Origin: Sciurus carolinensis
Lineage: Eukaryota; Chordata; Mammalia; Rodentia; Sciuridae
Reading direction: 5' to 3'
NCBI RefSeq assembly: GCF_902686445.1
Contig: NC_062220.1
Span: 108,548,643-108,612,642, forward strand
Length of the DNA stretch: 64,000 bases
Shown here in pieces: positions 36,400 through 48,734 of the stretch. Each line of letters starts with the position of its first letter. Position 1 is the first letter of the stretch. Below the pieces are notes generated by a model. The model was given only the letters and a program-made list of their open reading frames with translations. It searched no databases and was not told the DNA's origin. A program made the translations under genes and the position numbers.

Positions 36400-37250
36400 G
36401 TCACCCAGCACGCTTCTCCTGTTACCGACTGCTGCATAACACAAGCATATCAGCAAAACCTTGATGTTTGTTTATTCGTACCTTTGTGTCCGGTCTCTTC
36501 AATGATGTCCATCAACAGGATAACCAGGGCTCCCCCTGGTGGTTAAAACACGCAGGTAGAGCCACTTGTTACTTTTTAAGGGACCATCCATTCCCTTCAA
36601 CAAGCCACTCCATTTAGCTTCCTGCAAACCCAGTCCAGAAAGAGTGAGGGTTCACAGGGAGCTGGCCCACTGCAGTGGAGTTTGGGAGGACACTGTCCTG
36701 GCTCCTGCCCCTGACTATCCCCAGATGGGTAGCCAGTTCTTCAGTGAGCTGTTTCCAAACTGGTCAGGGCAGAAAAGGAGGTGAGATGATGTAGGTTTAA
36801 AAAACACAATCATGCCTCTTCAGCAGTACAAAATGATGCTGTTGAGAACAGTCTTTTGTTTCCTCTGGAAAACTTGGACTGGGGGACAAGCATCAGTGTT
36901 GTGCATATGAACTCATATGCCCATATTTTCATTTCACAAATAAATGCTTTCATACTACTGCTAAGACTATAAACATGCCAGGGCCAGTTTTTCTTCTCCT
37001 TAGATCAATATGCAACTTCATCATTAAGGTCCTCAGTTTTAATCACTTAACACTGCACATTTAAACAATTCCAGTTAGCTATAATGGGGCTTTACTTCTC
37101 ATATCATTTAGAATTTGTCATTAAAAAGTATATTTTGCTAACTTTTACTATTAGATGCATAGTACTATCACAAGTTAGTATATATAGTTGCATATGTTTA
37201 TTTGTACATAAAACATATACACACAGATTAAAACCAGTTACAAATGACAA
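36400..37250. other. Unique intronic sequence
   Basis: Nothing recognised beyond short open frames. Confidence 0.5.
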
Positions 37251-37254
37251 AAGG

Positions 37255-37395
37255 AATTTTGAGGGTGATGGATGGTTTATTATCTTGATGGATGGTTTGT
37301 ATCTTGGGTGATACATGTGTTAAAACTTATTATAGACTTTCTTTGTACATATGCACTTTTTTGGTGTGTAAAGCTACTACAGAAATAAAATATAG
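37255..37395 (+). mobile_element. Ancient L1 3' UTR tail
   Basis: GATGGATGGTTTGTATCTTG, GTGATACATGTGTTAAAACT and CTACAGAAATAAAATA resemble the end of an L1M 3' UTR. Confidence 0.5.
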
Positions 37396-38230
37396 AAGAC
37401 AAAGCTTTCTAATTCCCATCAATCTCCTTCCTACTCTTCAACTTGCAATATGAAATGGGGATGTATAATTTCACAACTAGACACTAAAAGTCTCAATTTA
37501 AAAACCATTTAATATGATTTTATATTCACTAAACTTAATTAACTTGGTCTTCACACATAATATTTCTGTCAGTAAACCCAAAGACTCCAAAGGTAGGTCA
37601 AGTGTCCAGTGAGTGACAGCACGTCATGCTGTCCTGGAGCACACAGACCATGATGGGAAAGTGCAGAACAGAGACCACCAAATGCAGAAGCGCATGCCTT
37701 TCCCAGCCCTGTGGAGAAAACCACTGTGGGCACAGAGTGGAGTCTACCTGTCCAAGACTGAGTGAGAGAGAGAAATGACTGAGAGAGAAGTTGCCAATGA
37801 AATGCTGCAGGGCCTGAGCAGCAAACTCCAATGAGAGAAACAGGCTAGAGATAAAGATATTTCACCAAGAGCTACCTTTTCCCCTGTTGGAACTATGTCT
37901 CTATCCATTTGTGCTTTATTTTCAAGTTCTGTTCACTTAATGGTCACAACTATATCATCTTTTCCCCCTTAATTCTCTTATTATAAAGACAATAGCCCAA
38001 GAGTAATGGGCTTCAGCATCATTCTTGGGCCATGGGCACTGGTGGGTTCCATAGTGTTTGGAGAGTGCCCAGTCCATGTGCAGGGGCCTTCCACTGTCAG
38101 TCATATTTATGGCACCCCTGAAGGAACCTGAGCCTACAGGAAAGGCTCTCTACACATTTCATTAGGAACCAGCATTGCAAGTCAAATCTGACTTTTAATA
38201 TTGGCAAAATTACTGGGCAAAGAGGATATG

Positions 38231-38316
38231 TCTATGGGTTGCATATGCTGACCTGCCATTCATTTTCATCTTTTCTATGGGTCGCATATGCTGATCTGCC
38301 ATTCATTTTCATCTTT
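38231..38316 (+). repeat. Two-copy 43-bp tandem duplication
   Basis: The unit beginning TCTATGGGTTGCATATGCTG is repeated exactly head to tail (38231-38273 and 38274-38316) with two substitutions between copies. Confidence 0.95.
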
Positions 38317-40435
38317 TGATTTAGAATTTGTGCAATGTAGGAAATCTTTACATTCTTTGATCCCACTTTTCATTCACACGAAACACAGGAGGATATATTT
38401 GCTCTTAAACCCTCATCTCTCATGTGTCAAAGAAGAGTGATATAAATTCGTTCTTCCATTTTGATTCAGGTTTTGTGTTTTGGTAATTGTTATTTCCTCC
38501 CTTAAGCCCTACAGCAGATATGCCAACTTGCAAATCTGTCCAATCTAAATAATCTCAAAACTCCAATCTCCTTTTGGGTTGCTCCTCTCACCTTTCTCTT
38601 TTCTTTTCTTTTTTCTTTACTAAAGAATACAGGTAGATATGGCCTTCTGACCTTTACACAGCTTCTTTTGTAATAATAAACATTTATTATTTTCTTAAGA
38701 AGATGAAAAAGGAAAAACATTTAAAGGATAGGATAAATGAAGTAATGACAGATTTAAATCACACAACTTGTAGTAAAGAGGGTTATTTGGCATAGGGGTT
38801 ACCAATCTTGTGTTGCTATTGGTGACAAATACAGCATAAAGTCTCAAAATACACAGTTAACCTGTGAGCCTCATTTTATTTAGTGTGCAGAGCTTCACTT
38901 TTCCCTTAAGAGTTTGAAGTTTGCCTTTTGTTGTCTTACCATGGTGACTGGCAAGGGGCAAAACTATTTTAAGTCTTTTTCGTGCTCTACATTTCTTGGG
39001 TGGATTGGTGGACCACTTCTCGTGCACACACACATATACACACCTCAGAGGAAGACAAGAGGCCACTGTTCCATGGGGGATTAATTCCTGGACCTAGACG
39101 ATTTGTAATTGCTTAGGATGACTGCAGACACCTTGAACCCTTGTTTAGAGGGCTTGCACCTCTTTGTGTCACTTTCAGAAGATGTAATCCTATCCCTATT
39201 GTAGAAGAGTTGTTTTGTTATGGGAAATGTTAGTTGCATGTAGAAATGTTTCGAATCCGATTATATGAGCTATGAAAATTGTGAACAAACTGTGTCATAT
39301 TATGGATCCAAATTAACATGAAAACTGTGAAAATTAGCAGCTGATAAGCACCACAACACAGATGCAATGTGTGATTGATATAATCAGTGCTAAAATGAAA
39401 TACCAGTGAGCGAACAGTTTTAAGATTTCTCCATATCATTTCATCTATGGAACAAGGAGTGTTTATTTAAAAGTGAAAACACAAAAACATATGAACTGGA
39501 GTGCAGTTTAGAAATTACAACACTGTGTTCTGCTGACATGGTCTCTATGCTTCATATGTAGGCATTTTGGCCAATTGTACTTAAAAATAACATATAGTTG
39601 ATTTTACTTTTACCTTAGTGTTAGCTATAGAACTGGTAGTCCCCAGGGGATTTTTTTATACCATGAACTTCCATGAATACAGGCCAGTCATGAAGTCTGC
39701 TTAACATCTATGTCTCTTGTTAGTAAATAGAAACTACTATCTTTCTGGATACCATGTGCAATAATAAGAAGAAAAGAAACCAACAGTCAGTTGACTTATC
39801 AGCAGAAGAAATGACCGATAATTAGGAATGAGAAGCTTTCTGAAATGCAAGTGTGTTGAGAAAAAAAAAATGTTTACTGAATTAGTTTGCTTCCTAAAAG
39901 ATGCTAATGCTGGTTTAACACAGTGCCATGCATATGTTGACCTGTGAGCACTGATCATTGAACTGCCCTGAATTTTACCAAACTGCAATTGGATCATCAG
40001 GTGACATATCACAGAGAGAAGTCAGGTATTGTCAAAGACTAGCCACCCATGTTTCTAGTGAACTTTATAATCATGTAAATGGAGGGCCATAGTCAAACAA
40101 TAGTTGGTACGTAAACTGAACTAGTTCTGTTTAATTGTTTTCTCCCACATATCTATAGCCTCTATGTTCAATGGAATATATTTTTTTTTTTGCATCATGC
40201 TTTCTACCTCTAATAATTTGATGAGCATTATCACCCTTCCTTGGTGACATCTCTTGTCTTGAGATTTTCTGCTGCCATCTCTCCTCAGCATAATAGCTGT
40301 TTCTTACATAAATGCTATTGCTATAATTATATACAATCTACTACCATCTTTAATGTCTGGGTCATAAATCCTGATGCTTTCCTCAACACTTAGGTAAACA
40401 TAACCTTCTCTTGTTTAGACTTTCCCCGCTCAATG

Positions 40436-40449
40436 ATTTGAGCTCAAAT
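40436..40449. repeat. 14-bp palindrome within a short direct repeat
   Basis: ATTTGAGCTCAAAT is a perfect palindrome, embedded where AATGATTTGAG occurs twice in tandem. Confidence 0.8.
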
Positions 40450-43400
40450 GATTTGAGCCCTAATGACTGCTACTCGTCACACAAAAGTCCTTTATTTCAG
40501 TGAAAAAACTTGTTCCTGATGAGCAATTTCTGTTTTTCACCAACACATGACACTAAATTGATCATGTATACTTCTATCTTTTATTTCTTTATTATTCATA
40601 CTAATATAAGCTGCAATAATTCCTCTAGTAGTCAGCTAACATCTTCATTGTGATCAGACAGACAGGAGTCCTACAAGTAAAATATAAATTCTTTTGAGCA
40701 TTTAGAAAAATTCTTTTGGAAAGAAACATGACAAGTCAATCCAGTTCAAATGTGCCTTTGCATAATAATAGCAGTTAATCAAAGCAAGCAAGAGTGATTT
40801 ATCTTTTCTGTGAGACCCTGAGTCTTCACACATGTTACTCTTACCTACTCTCCGAGGACTGCTGAGGTTACTGTTCTCTGTAACTGGGTCAGTTTTCTTG
40901 AGATTAAGAGAGAACATGCATCCAAGGAAGAGCTGTCAGTTCCCCTACACAGACAAGCTGGTACACCCTTGGGCACCTTTCCCACCTGAACAAAACTTCT
41001 GACCAGCAGTTAGGAAATGGAACCCGTCATTTCTTTTTTTCCACCCATATCAGGAGCCATTGATAAGTAAAATCCACGTATTTGGTCTTCATTCTTATTT
41101 TCCCCAAAGTTGGCATGAAATCTAGCACCAAGTAGGTACTGAGTTAGTGTTTGGTGAGTAAATGAATGAATAATGAATTGAAGAAGTGAAACACACCCCT
41201 CCTTTTTCTTTATGAAAACTGTCCAAATGGTGGAGTACACAGGAATAGGAAAATCAAAACAACACAGAGAAGTTGGGCCCTTTGTATTCCTGAATGGGTA
41301 TATATATTGCAGGTTGTGAGTTCCCATGGGTTGTATTTATACTTTGTATGTTTAGGTACTTGGTTGTACCATGTGGATAGAATATTTCAATTTTACCCAA
41401 ACAGATGACACCGGGCAACTTAATGACACATTCTACTTTTAAGAAAAATGAAGACTAAATTCTGGAAAAGAATATCTACTAAGAAGAATAAGAATTGATA
41501 ATGATTTAAAATGAAGCAATGTATCTATGTTGAACAGATCTATGAACCAATGAATGTCAGACAGGTTAATATTATCAACCTAGAATTTACATTAAAAAGT
41601 CTTTACCAAGAAATATGAACCTCAGTCAAACAAATCTCTGCAATTTATGCCTTTATATGTAAATTCTAAAGAAAGTAAATTGAGGGTGTACAAATGAGCT
41701 CTTTTATCCTGAAAGGTGGAAAAATGATAGCAGCATCAGAGCCAGGACAGCAGAGACACCAGGAAAGGTCAGGGTCAGGAGGAGGCCTGTCCATCAGAAG
41801 CGCTTGGCATGAGTAGGGAATGATGCACAGCAATAAACTGCAGGGGGAAATAGATGGCAAAATATGAACACAAACTTGTGGTGAAACAAATGTGTGCCAT
41901 TGTCATTCATCTTCAAGCCCCTGGAGATCTAACACTGCATAGAGAGCATTATGTCAATCACATCATATTATCATTGTTTTCCCATTTCCTTTTAGTTTCT
42001 TTCTTCATTGTTACAAGGGCCTATTGATCCAGCATATAGAATTCTGTCTCCTGAAACAACTATATCATAATTATCACTTAACCCAGTGTAAGTCTTTCAG
42101 GTTATTAAATAATATTCTTTGGATTTGATATGAAACCTTAAAGCTCTTACAGACAGAAAAATCCACGAGTTGGTAGACAAAAACCATTTTTTACTTGTTG
42201 AAATGAAGTCTATGTTGCTTGGAGGATTCTATGGAAAAATAGATAACATTGCTTCCTAATGCCCTCAGTATCAGATCAATGTACCCCACACTAATTATGT
42301 GACACCGAGCAGGGCTCAAGCATAAACTTTGAGACTACTATTGATTTACTGGGTTGGAGACAGATATCACCTGCAGGTGCATGTTGAGATTCACTGTTTT
42401 TAAGGAGCAAGGTCTTCTGCAGTCCTGCTATTTTGACTAGTGGAAGTCTGGTCCATGGTATAAGGAAAGCATCATCACACAGAAGTGGCATTAAATGCCT
42501 GAAGGCCTGGGGACAAAATGAATAAAATAAAGAAGGACTGTGCCTAAATTCACAGCACTGCATACAAATCCCTAAGACACACAGGTTATAGGAATATTGT
42601 CAGTAGGGAGATGCTTGGTTCTTGAGCCCTTGCTATTTTAACTTGTATAAAAAAGTAATAATAAAAACTTTGAATCATATTTGAAAAATCATGATGCCCA
42701 TGTCTTATTTCTGGGAAGGATTTAAGTTTATATGAACCTAGGAAGAAATTCTTATAACTCTTGATATTTAAACAAAAAAAGGTTTTGTGCCTAACTTGAC
42801 TTTATGCTGCAAGTTAAAGCTTCAAGAGACACAGACGTCAAGTGGAATTATTTTTGTCAACTTAAAGTTTGGTTGATTTATGAAAATCAAAGAAAAACTT
42901 GTCCTTACTTTAAACAATTTTACTGCTTTGCAACATTTCTATTTCTATTTGTTACTCCTTTGCAGTGACAGCTAGTAAATAGTAACTAGTCAAATGGAAA
43001 AATGTGTAAGAATAAGTCTCACTAATGAAAAAGATGGGAGTCACAAAATTTACAACTAATAAGAAAATACAGAATTATGTGTAATCAACTGATTCTAACA
43101 GAATACTTTCATTAATTCTTGTGAAATTTTTTATATATAGCCAATCTGTTATTACAATTGACAAATAAGTGTAGCTTCAACATGAATGCAGATCAATAAA
43201 TTAGTTTATGTTAAGGAGTAGGATGAAAATCAGGCCAGGAGATAGATGTTGGAACTTTACTCATTTGTCAGTAACATGAAAACTCTGTAAAATCCATACT
43301 GGTTTCTTAAAAAAAATTGAAGAACAATTCTCCAGTGTTTTTGTGCTATTCATACTGCACAGGCTACAGGTATGACATGATTCTAATATAGTTAATCTAC

Positions 43401-44399
43401 ATTATTAACATTTCCCAATCTCTCCTTTACATCTAGACAATTAAAAAACAATCACGTCTTGCTTTGTAACTTTTGTCAATTTCTTCGTCCATGGTTAATT
43501 TCCTGCTATAGATGTCAGTCACTGAATATAGTAATATTATACTTTATATCAGTAGTGCATGGTTACTAACAGTCCTTAGTATTTTCACTGACATGTAGTA
43601 TTGAACCACACACATTCAAATATGTGAATTACGTCAAAAATATGGAAATAGTAAAATGTAGTAAAATAATTTGAAAAAGGTGAGGTTTCAGTATTTGCTA
43701 TTTTTGTTTTTAATATTTTTATTATTAATATTTTAGAAACTTACATGATGTCCTTTTAACAATGATCCTGTTTAGCAATTGGCTTGCAAAATTCTTAAAA
43801 TTTTAACTATCTGCTTTCATGAGCTGGCACAGTGCAGGTCTATTCCACGAGTTTTCACTAAGTTCTTTAATTCTTTCTTAAGTTAGGGACACAGTGCCTT
43901 AAAAATAAAAGGGTCAATAAGAAATGAGAAAAAATAAATTCTTTATGTTTATTTTAAAAAGTTATATACAGATTGATTATAGATATTGATTGATCATTGC
44001 TTCCTAAGTAGCATCCAAACTTTAGTCCATAGTAGGTGAATCTGAATATTCTGATGGCCTCAGATTAACAGGCTATAAATTCAGTTCCTCTTTTTCTAAT
44101 GTCCTTCCTTCTACGTAGGTTATGACTGCTCCCAATTTCCTGACATTTTATGAAAAGGCCCACTTGCTCATGATCTACTTCTTGCTTCCCTGGATGTTCA
44201 CCTTTTCCCATACCATCAGAAGAGCTTCATGGCTGGCTCTCTTGCCATGGGCAGTGAAGTGGCAAATAAACACTAGACAGGACCAAGAGACCTTCCTGGG
44301 CTTGCTCTGATCTCCACACACCTTTAGAGCTTCAAGCATGCTTCCGAGGACACACGGTCCCACAGAGTTGTGTTTGTGTCACAGCTTTTTTAAACTGGT

Positions 44400-44583
44400 T
44401 TTTGTTTGTTTTGTTTTTTCAGTGCTTTGCCACTGAGCCACATGCCCCAGGCCTTTTTTATGTTTTATTTTGAGGCAGGGTCATTCTCACTAAGTTGCTG
44501 AGGCTAGCCTTGAACTTGAGATCCTCTTGTTTCATCTTCTCTACCTGCTGGGATTACAGGTATGCACCACTGTACCCAGCAAT
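44400..44583 (-). mobile_element. B1-dID composite SINE
   Basis: The reverse complement of an ID half (TTTGCCACTGAGCCACATGC) and a B1 half (TGAGGCAGGGTCATTCTCAC, GCTGGGATTACAGGTATGCA). Same sense as COBL. Confidence 0.88.
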
Positions 44584-44584
44584 T

Positions 44585-46070
44585 GTTTTGTTTTGAAACA
44601 GGAAAAGTGTTGAGTTTGGGTTCAAATTTTAGAATAAGATCTTAGGTAATCTAAGAGGGCTGGACCAAGTTTAAGAACATTTGCCAAATCCCTGCTCTGT
44701 CTTCTCTCATTTTATTCTCTCTGTTTAGGAAACCCATGTCTATTCACTAAGCCAGTCATCCTTAGTGAGCATCTGATCCTAGAGAACAAAGTTTGATTGG
44801 ACACTATGCCATTAAACTACCTAGGTGAGGCCTAAATTTTTCTAGTTCTTAGTTCTGCTTGGTCACTTCTTTAAAGAGTGAATTATTATTATTATTAATT
44901 TTCACTGATTGAATTCAAATTATCATCTTCGAATTTAAAAATGGCAGCTCCTTTCTCCCATCTTATTTCCCTATTTTAGAATTTCTTTAAAGTTCTTTAG
45001 ACTGGAACACTTGTTTGCAAATTTAAAATAAATCAGCAGAAAACAGCATGATGATTGTCAGTGTTAGCTGAACACAGGAGAAAATGACCTATCTCTTCTC
45101 TATGCCTTCACAATCCTTTCTCAATTCTTCAACAAATGTATAGCCAAAGATTTATTTGTTCAAGCCCAGTATAGGGAAATATGTAAGAAAATGACAGTTA
45201 TTGGATAGTTCAATTTTTAAAATTTAAAGCAAAACCAAGATCTGCAATTTGAGCTCCATATGCATTGATTTTTAAATCCCCAGGGTCCTCTGATAGGCAT
45301 AAGTAATTGACAATTTGTTAATAGCCTAATTATAATCTTGTAAACAAACAATTCAATGCAATTAATAGGATAGGTTCCATTATTGTGATTCACAATGAAT
45401 GTTCATCTGAAATCAAATGTCAGCAGAAGGCAAGGTGATTAGAAAGTTATGGGGCAAGATCCAAATGCACATAATTCTATTAGTTTTAACATGCATATAA
45501 GGCACTTATATACATGATTAGATATCTAAAGTTTAGTATGAAAACTTATTAACAAGAAGCAAGCAGAGAGCCATTACTGTGTTGTTCTTAAAATTGTGCT
45601 GAGAAACCTCACATGCAGTTCTGAAGCCCAACAAGGATGATCTTTGTGCCACAAGACTGAGAGATTACATAGCTTAATCATCTTCTTCCACGTAAGCAAA
45701 ATGTAAAAAGGGTTTACCAACTCAATCTACAGGTTGTCTTGACCAGGGAGAAGTGGGCAGCATGAACCACGCAAAAGGAACCTCAATGCTACAGAAGCCC
45801 AGGCACAGAGCCAGGGCTTGATTTTTGGCCACATACAACTTCACACTTGCCCTAAAGTAGCTTTAAAAAGGCTGCAGAATTCTATCATAAACTCACTCTG
45901 GAAGACACAAAATTATGCTTGTGACAGAAGAAGTAATTTTAAATGAGATCCAGGGTTCTTAAGCCTCCTAAGTTGAACATGGAACTTCATCAACACTATT
46001 TTGTTATCTTTTTATTACTAAGATTATCAAGAAACCAGGCCTTTAGTCTCTAGATACTAACAGAGCATAC
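44585..46070. other. Unique intronic sequence
   Basis: AT-rich; nothing recognised. Confidence 0.5.
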
Positions 46071-46071
46071 G

Positions 46072-46625
46072 GTTAGTAGTTCCCCACATCCAAGACCTCC
46101 AGTGGATTCCTGGAAACACAGATAGTACTGAACTCTATAAATATTTTGACTCATTCTTACCCCTGAGCTTAGCATCCTCAGCATATGGTATGTTTTCTTT
46201 TCTTATTCAGTCAAGAATTTTTACCTTTACACTTAAAAGAAGGATATCTGAAATGCCAGCGTATTTACTCTTGCAACTCTGGGGCATTACTAAGTAAAAT
46301 AAGGATGACTTGGGCACAAGCACTGTGATGCCCTGGCTACTACATTACTAGTGGATGGGTAGCATTTACAGTGTGGACAGGGTAGACAAAGGGTTAATTC
46401 CTGTCCTGGGGAGGATGGAGCTGGATGGTGAGCAATCTTATCACACTACTAGAATAGTGCACAATTTAAGAAACATGAATTGTTTATTTCTGGAATCCTC
46501 CACTTACTACTTTCCAACAGTGGTTGACTGGGTAAATGACACTATGGAAGATGAAACTGAGAGTAAGGAGGATCACTGGATCTTAATACTAGGAGAAATT
46601 TCTGTAGTTTCTCTGGTCTGTAAAA
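46072..46625 (+). mobile_element. Tigger-class DNA transposon remnant
   Basis: CCTCCAGTGGATTCCTGGAA, GATAGTACTGAACTCTATAA, then CACAAGCACTGTGATGCCCT and, after an internal block, TTATTTCTGGAATCCTCCAC and GTGGTTGACTGGGTAAATGA follow a Tigger family consensus. The 93-codon frame at 46355-46636 arises from this repeat and is not a gene. Confidence 0.75.
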
Positions 46626-46639
46626 GCAAAAAATGAGAA

Positions 46640-47350
46640 TTGTGGGTGGAGTTCAGGCCTGCACTGAAATTGTCCCTCAAGAAGAACATTTCTCTGGTAA
46701 TTTCTGACACTCAGAACTTGGCTATACTGTCCTTGAGCCCAGCTGTCAACCTGCTCTTCACTGTGGGCATACTCCCCTTCTCTGTACCTATTTATGACAA
46801 ATCTTTTGATTTCCAGACTAAACCAAACGGGAGGCTCTCATCTGGTGTGGTGGACTCAGCTGGCTGTGAGCACAGCATGCCATTTCCCATACTTCAATTA
46901 ACGCTGCTCCAGCGTTGACCACCTCAGAGAGAACTGACCCCATCCCCACCTGTCAACATGGACCTGGCTTACCTAAGGTAACTCCATTCTTGTCAGGAAT
47001 TGGGTCAGTGGATGGCCCAGATGTGGTCAATGAGACCACATCGAGAAGAGAAACCTTTCAGTGGAATTTCTGGGAGAGGTTTCCTTCTTACTATGAGATG
47101 ATTAGAAGAGATAGTCTCTGAAAATTGTGGTGTCTGGATGTGACACAGAACAGTCACAGATTCCCTTCTTCCATCTTGAGGAGGAAGACAACCTTGAAGA
47201 CAACATGAGAGAAAACAGAAAGAACCTAGATCTTTGATGACCAATGTAGGTTTCAGCTTCAACTCATACTGAAGTCTTCTCCACTCTGGGATTCTTGGTG
47301 CATATAAGACATTCCTTCACTGTTGAAATAGGTTTGTGATGGGTTTCTTT
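46640..47350. other. Unique intronic sequence
   Basis: Contains short plus-strand frames with no recognised product. Confidence 0.45.
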
Positions 47351-47357
47351 TACTTGG

Positions 47358-47940
47358 AACTTGTGTTGGTTATCTGTTGTTGCAAAATAAATTACCCTAA
47401 CACTTGGAGGCTTAAAATAAGCATATATCATCTCATGGGTCCTATAGGTCTGGATGATGGGAACAGCTTAGCTGGGGCCTCTGATCCACGTCTCCTATAA
47501 GGCAGCAATCAAGGCATCCACCAGAACTCTGATCTCCTCTGAAGGTTCTGCTCGGGAGTGATCTGCTTGCGTCCTAACTTGAGTGACTGCTGGCAGGACT
47601 CCATCCAGAGGGTCAGTAGATTGAGGGTCTCAGTTCCTCACTGGCCTTTGATTCAGGCTTTCTTAGTTCCTTGCCATATGGGACTCCAGATAACAGACCC
47701 AACATGACATCCGACTTTCATCAGAGTAAGCAAATAAGAGGGGGTGCCCAAGATGGAAGCCACAGTCTCTCTCTCATTATCTTGGAGTGACAAGTGACAT
47801 CCCACTATTCTACCACGTTGAATTCCTTAGACATGAGTCACTAAGGCCAGTGTTCAAGGGTAGAGGACTGCACAACAGGGTCAATATGGGAGGTAGGGGT
47901 TATTGGGAGTCATTTTACAGGTGCCAACCATACAACTGAG
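47358..47940 (+). mobile_element. Ancient LTR-like interspersed repeat
   Basis: TATCTGTTGTTGCAAAATAA, ATTACCCTAACACTTGGAGG, AGCTTAGCTGGGGCCTCTG, AAGGCAGCAATCAAGGCATC and the GAGTGACAAGTGACATCCCA block are landmarks of a common mammalian repeat. I believe it is LTR-derived but cannot name the family with confidence. Confidence 0.65.
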
Positions 47941-48182
47941 GAATTAGGAACCAACTAAAGAAGAAAGAAGCAAATTTTGGTATGCCGAATTCTACTGAAC
48001 TCTTCATATTTTTCTCAATATAACTATAATGGGTCTTTGTAATATTGAGTCTATTAAAGGCATTCTATAGATAGATCCAAAATCCTGGTACTGGATGCCT
48101 TTCAGCCTTAAACACATTTCAGTTTAATGAACTTGAATGGAATAGCACATATAACTATAATTTGATACTTAAAAATTCACAT

Positions 48183-48360
48183 AGTGAGACATATTCCAGC
48201 ACATTTCTTTGCTGAATACATACTATGTGTCAGGCACCAGTCTGAATGACAGATACAAATAGGAATAAGACTCAAAGCCTCCAAGCACCTTAAAAACATG
48301 GAAGAGGCACATAACTGTGCATGTAATACAGAATGATAAATAAAAAATAAATGCCTAGAA
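48183..48360 (+). mobile_element. MIR- or L2-class fragment
   Basis: ACATACTATGTGTCAGGCAC and the following CAGTCTGAATGACAGATACA resemble the conserved 'tactatgtgccaggcac' core shared by MIR/L2-type repeats. Confidence 0.5.
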
Positions 48361-48621
48361 GAATAAAAGAAATTCAGAACGGGGAGAATTGGCAGGCTTG
48401 TCAAAGATGGTTTCCTGAGATGCAGCAGAGTATGCACAGAGTCTGCTTGAATGTGGCTGAAGCATATATTCTGGCTGGGTCAGTCTAGGGTGGGCTGGAG
48501 AACAAGTTATGGACAGGTGGTCTCTTACAGTCAAACACTTATTAGTGCCTGGTTACTCTATCTCTTCTTTAGCTCCTGAGTACAAAATACAAAATATACA
48601 TTTGTTCAAAAGTCCCAGACA

Positions 48622-48718
48622 TGGGCTGAGGATGTAGCTAAGTTGGTAAAGGGCTTGCCTTGCAAGCACTGAGGCCCTGGGTTCAATCCCCAGCACCACC
48701 AAAAAAAAAAAAAAAAAG
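48622..48718 (+). mobile_element. ID SINE with likely target-site duplication
   Basis: GGGCTGAGGATGTAGCTAAG, GGGCTTGCCTTGCAAGCACT, CCCTGGGTTCAATCCCCAGC and a pure A tail. Flanks AGTCCCAGACAT (left) and AGTTCTAGACAT (right) look like a diverged target-site duplication. Confidence 0.93.
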
Positions 48719-48734
48719 TTCTAGACATATGTGG

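Larger units (their letters stand above)
37400..44395. other. Long unique intron
   Basis: About 7 kb, AT-rich, with few recognisable repeats. It includes the 43-bp tandem duplication at 38231-38316, a 14-bp palindrome at 40436-40449 and a possible MIR/L2 tail near 41,095-41,180. No coding segment was recognised on either strand. Confidence 0.5.

Noticed and set aside
36450..36560. Possible LTR fragment beginning CTGCTGCATAACACAAG
   Set aside because: Resembles the start of the 47.36-kb repeat for only a few bases, then diverges; too short to support.
46355..46636. 93-codon plus-strand open frame as a novel gene
   Set aside because: The sequence is the right part of a Tigger-class transposon remnant; similar blocks occur in that repeat family.
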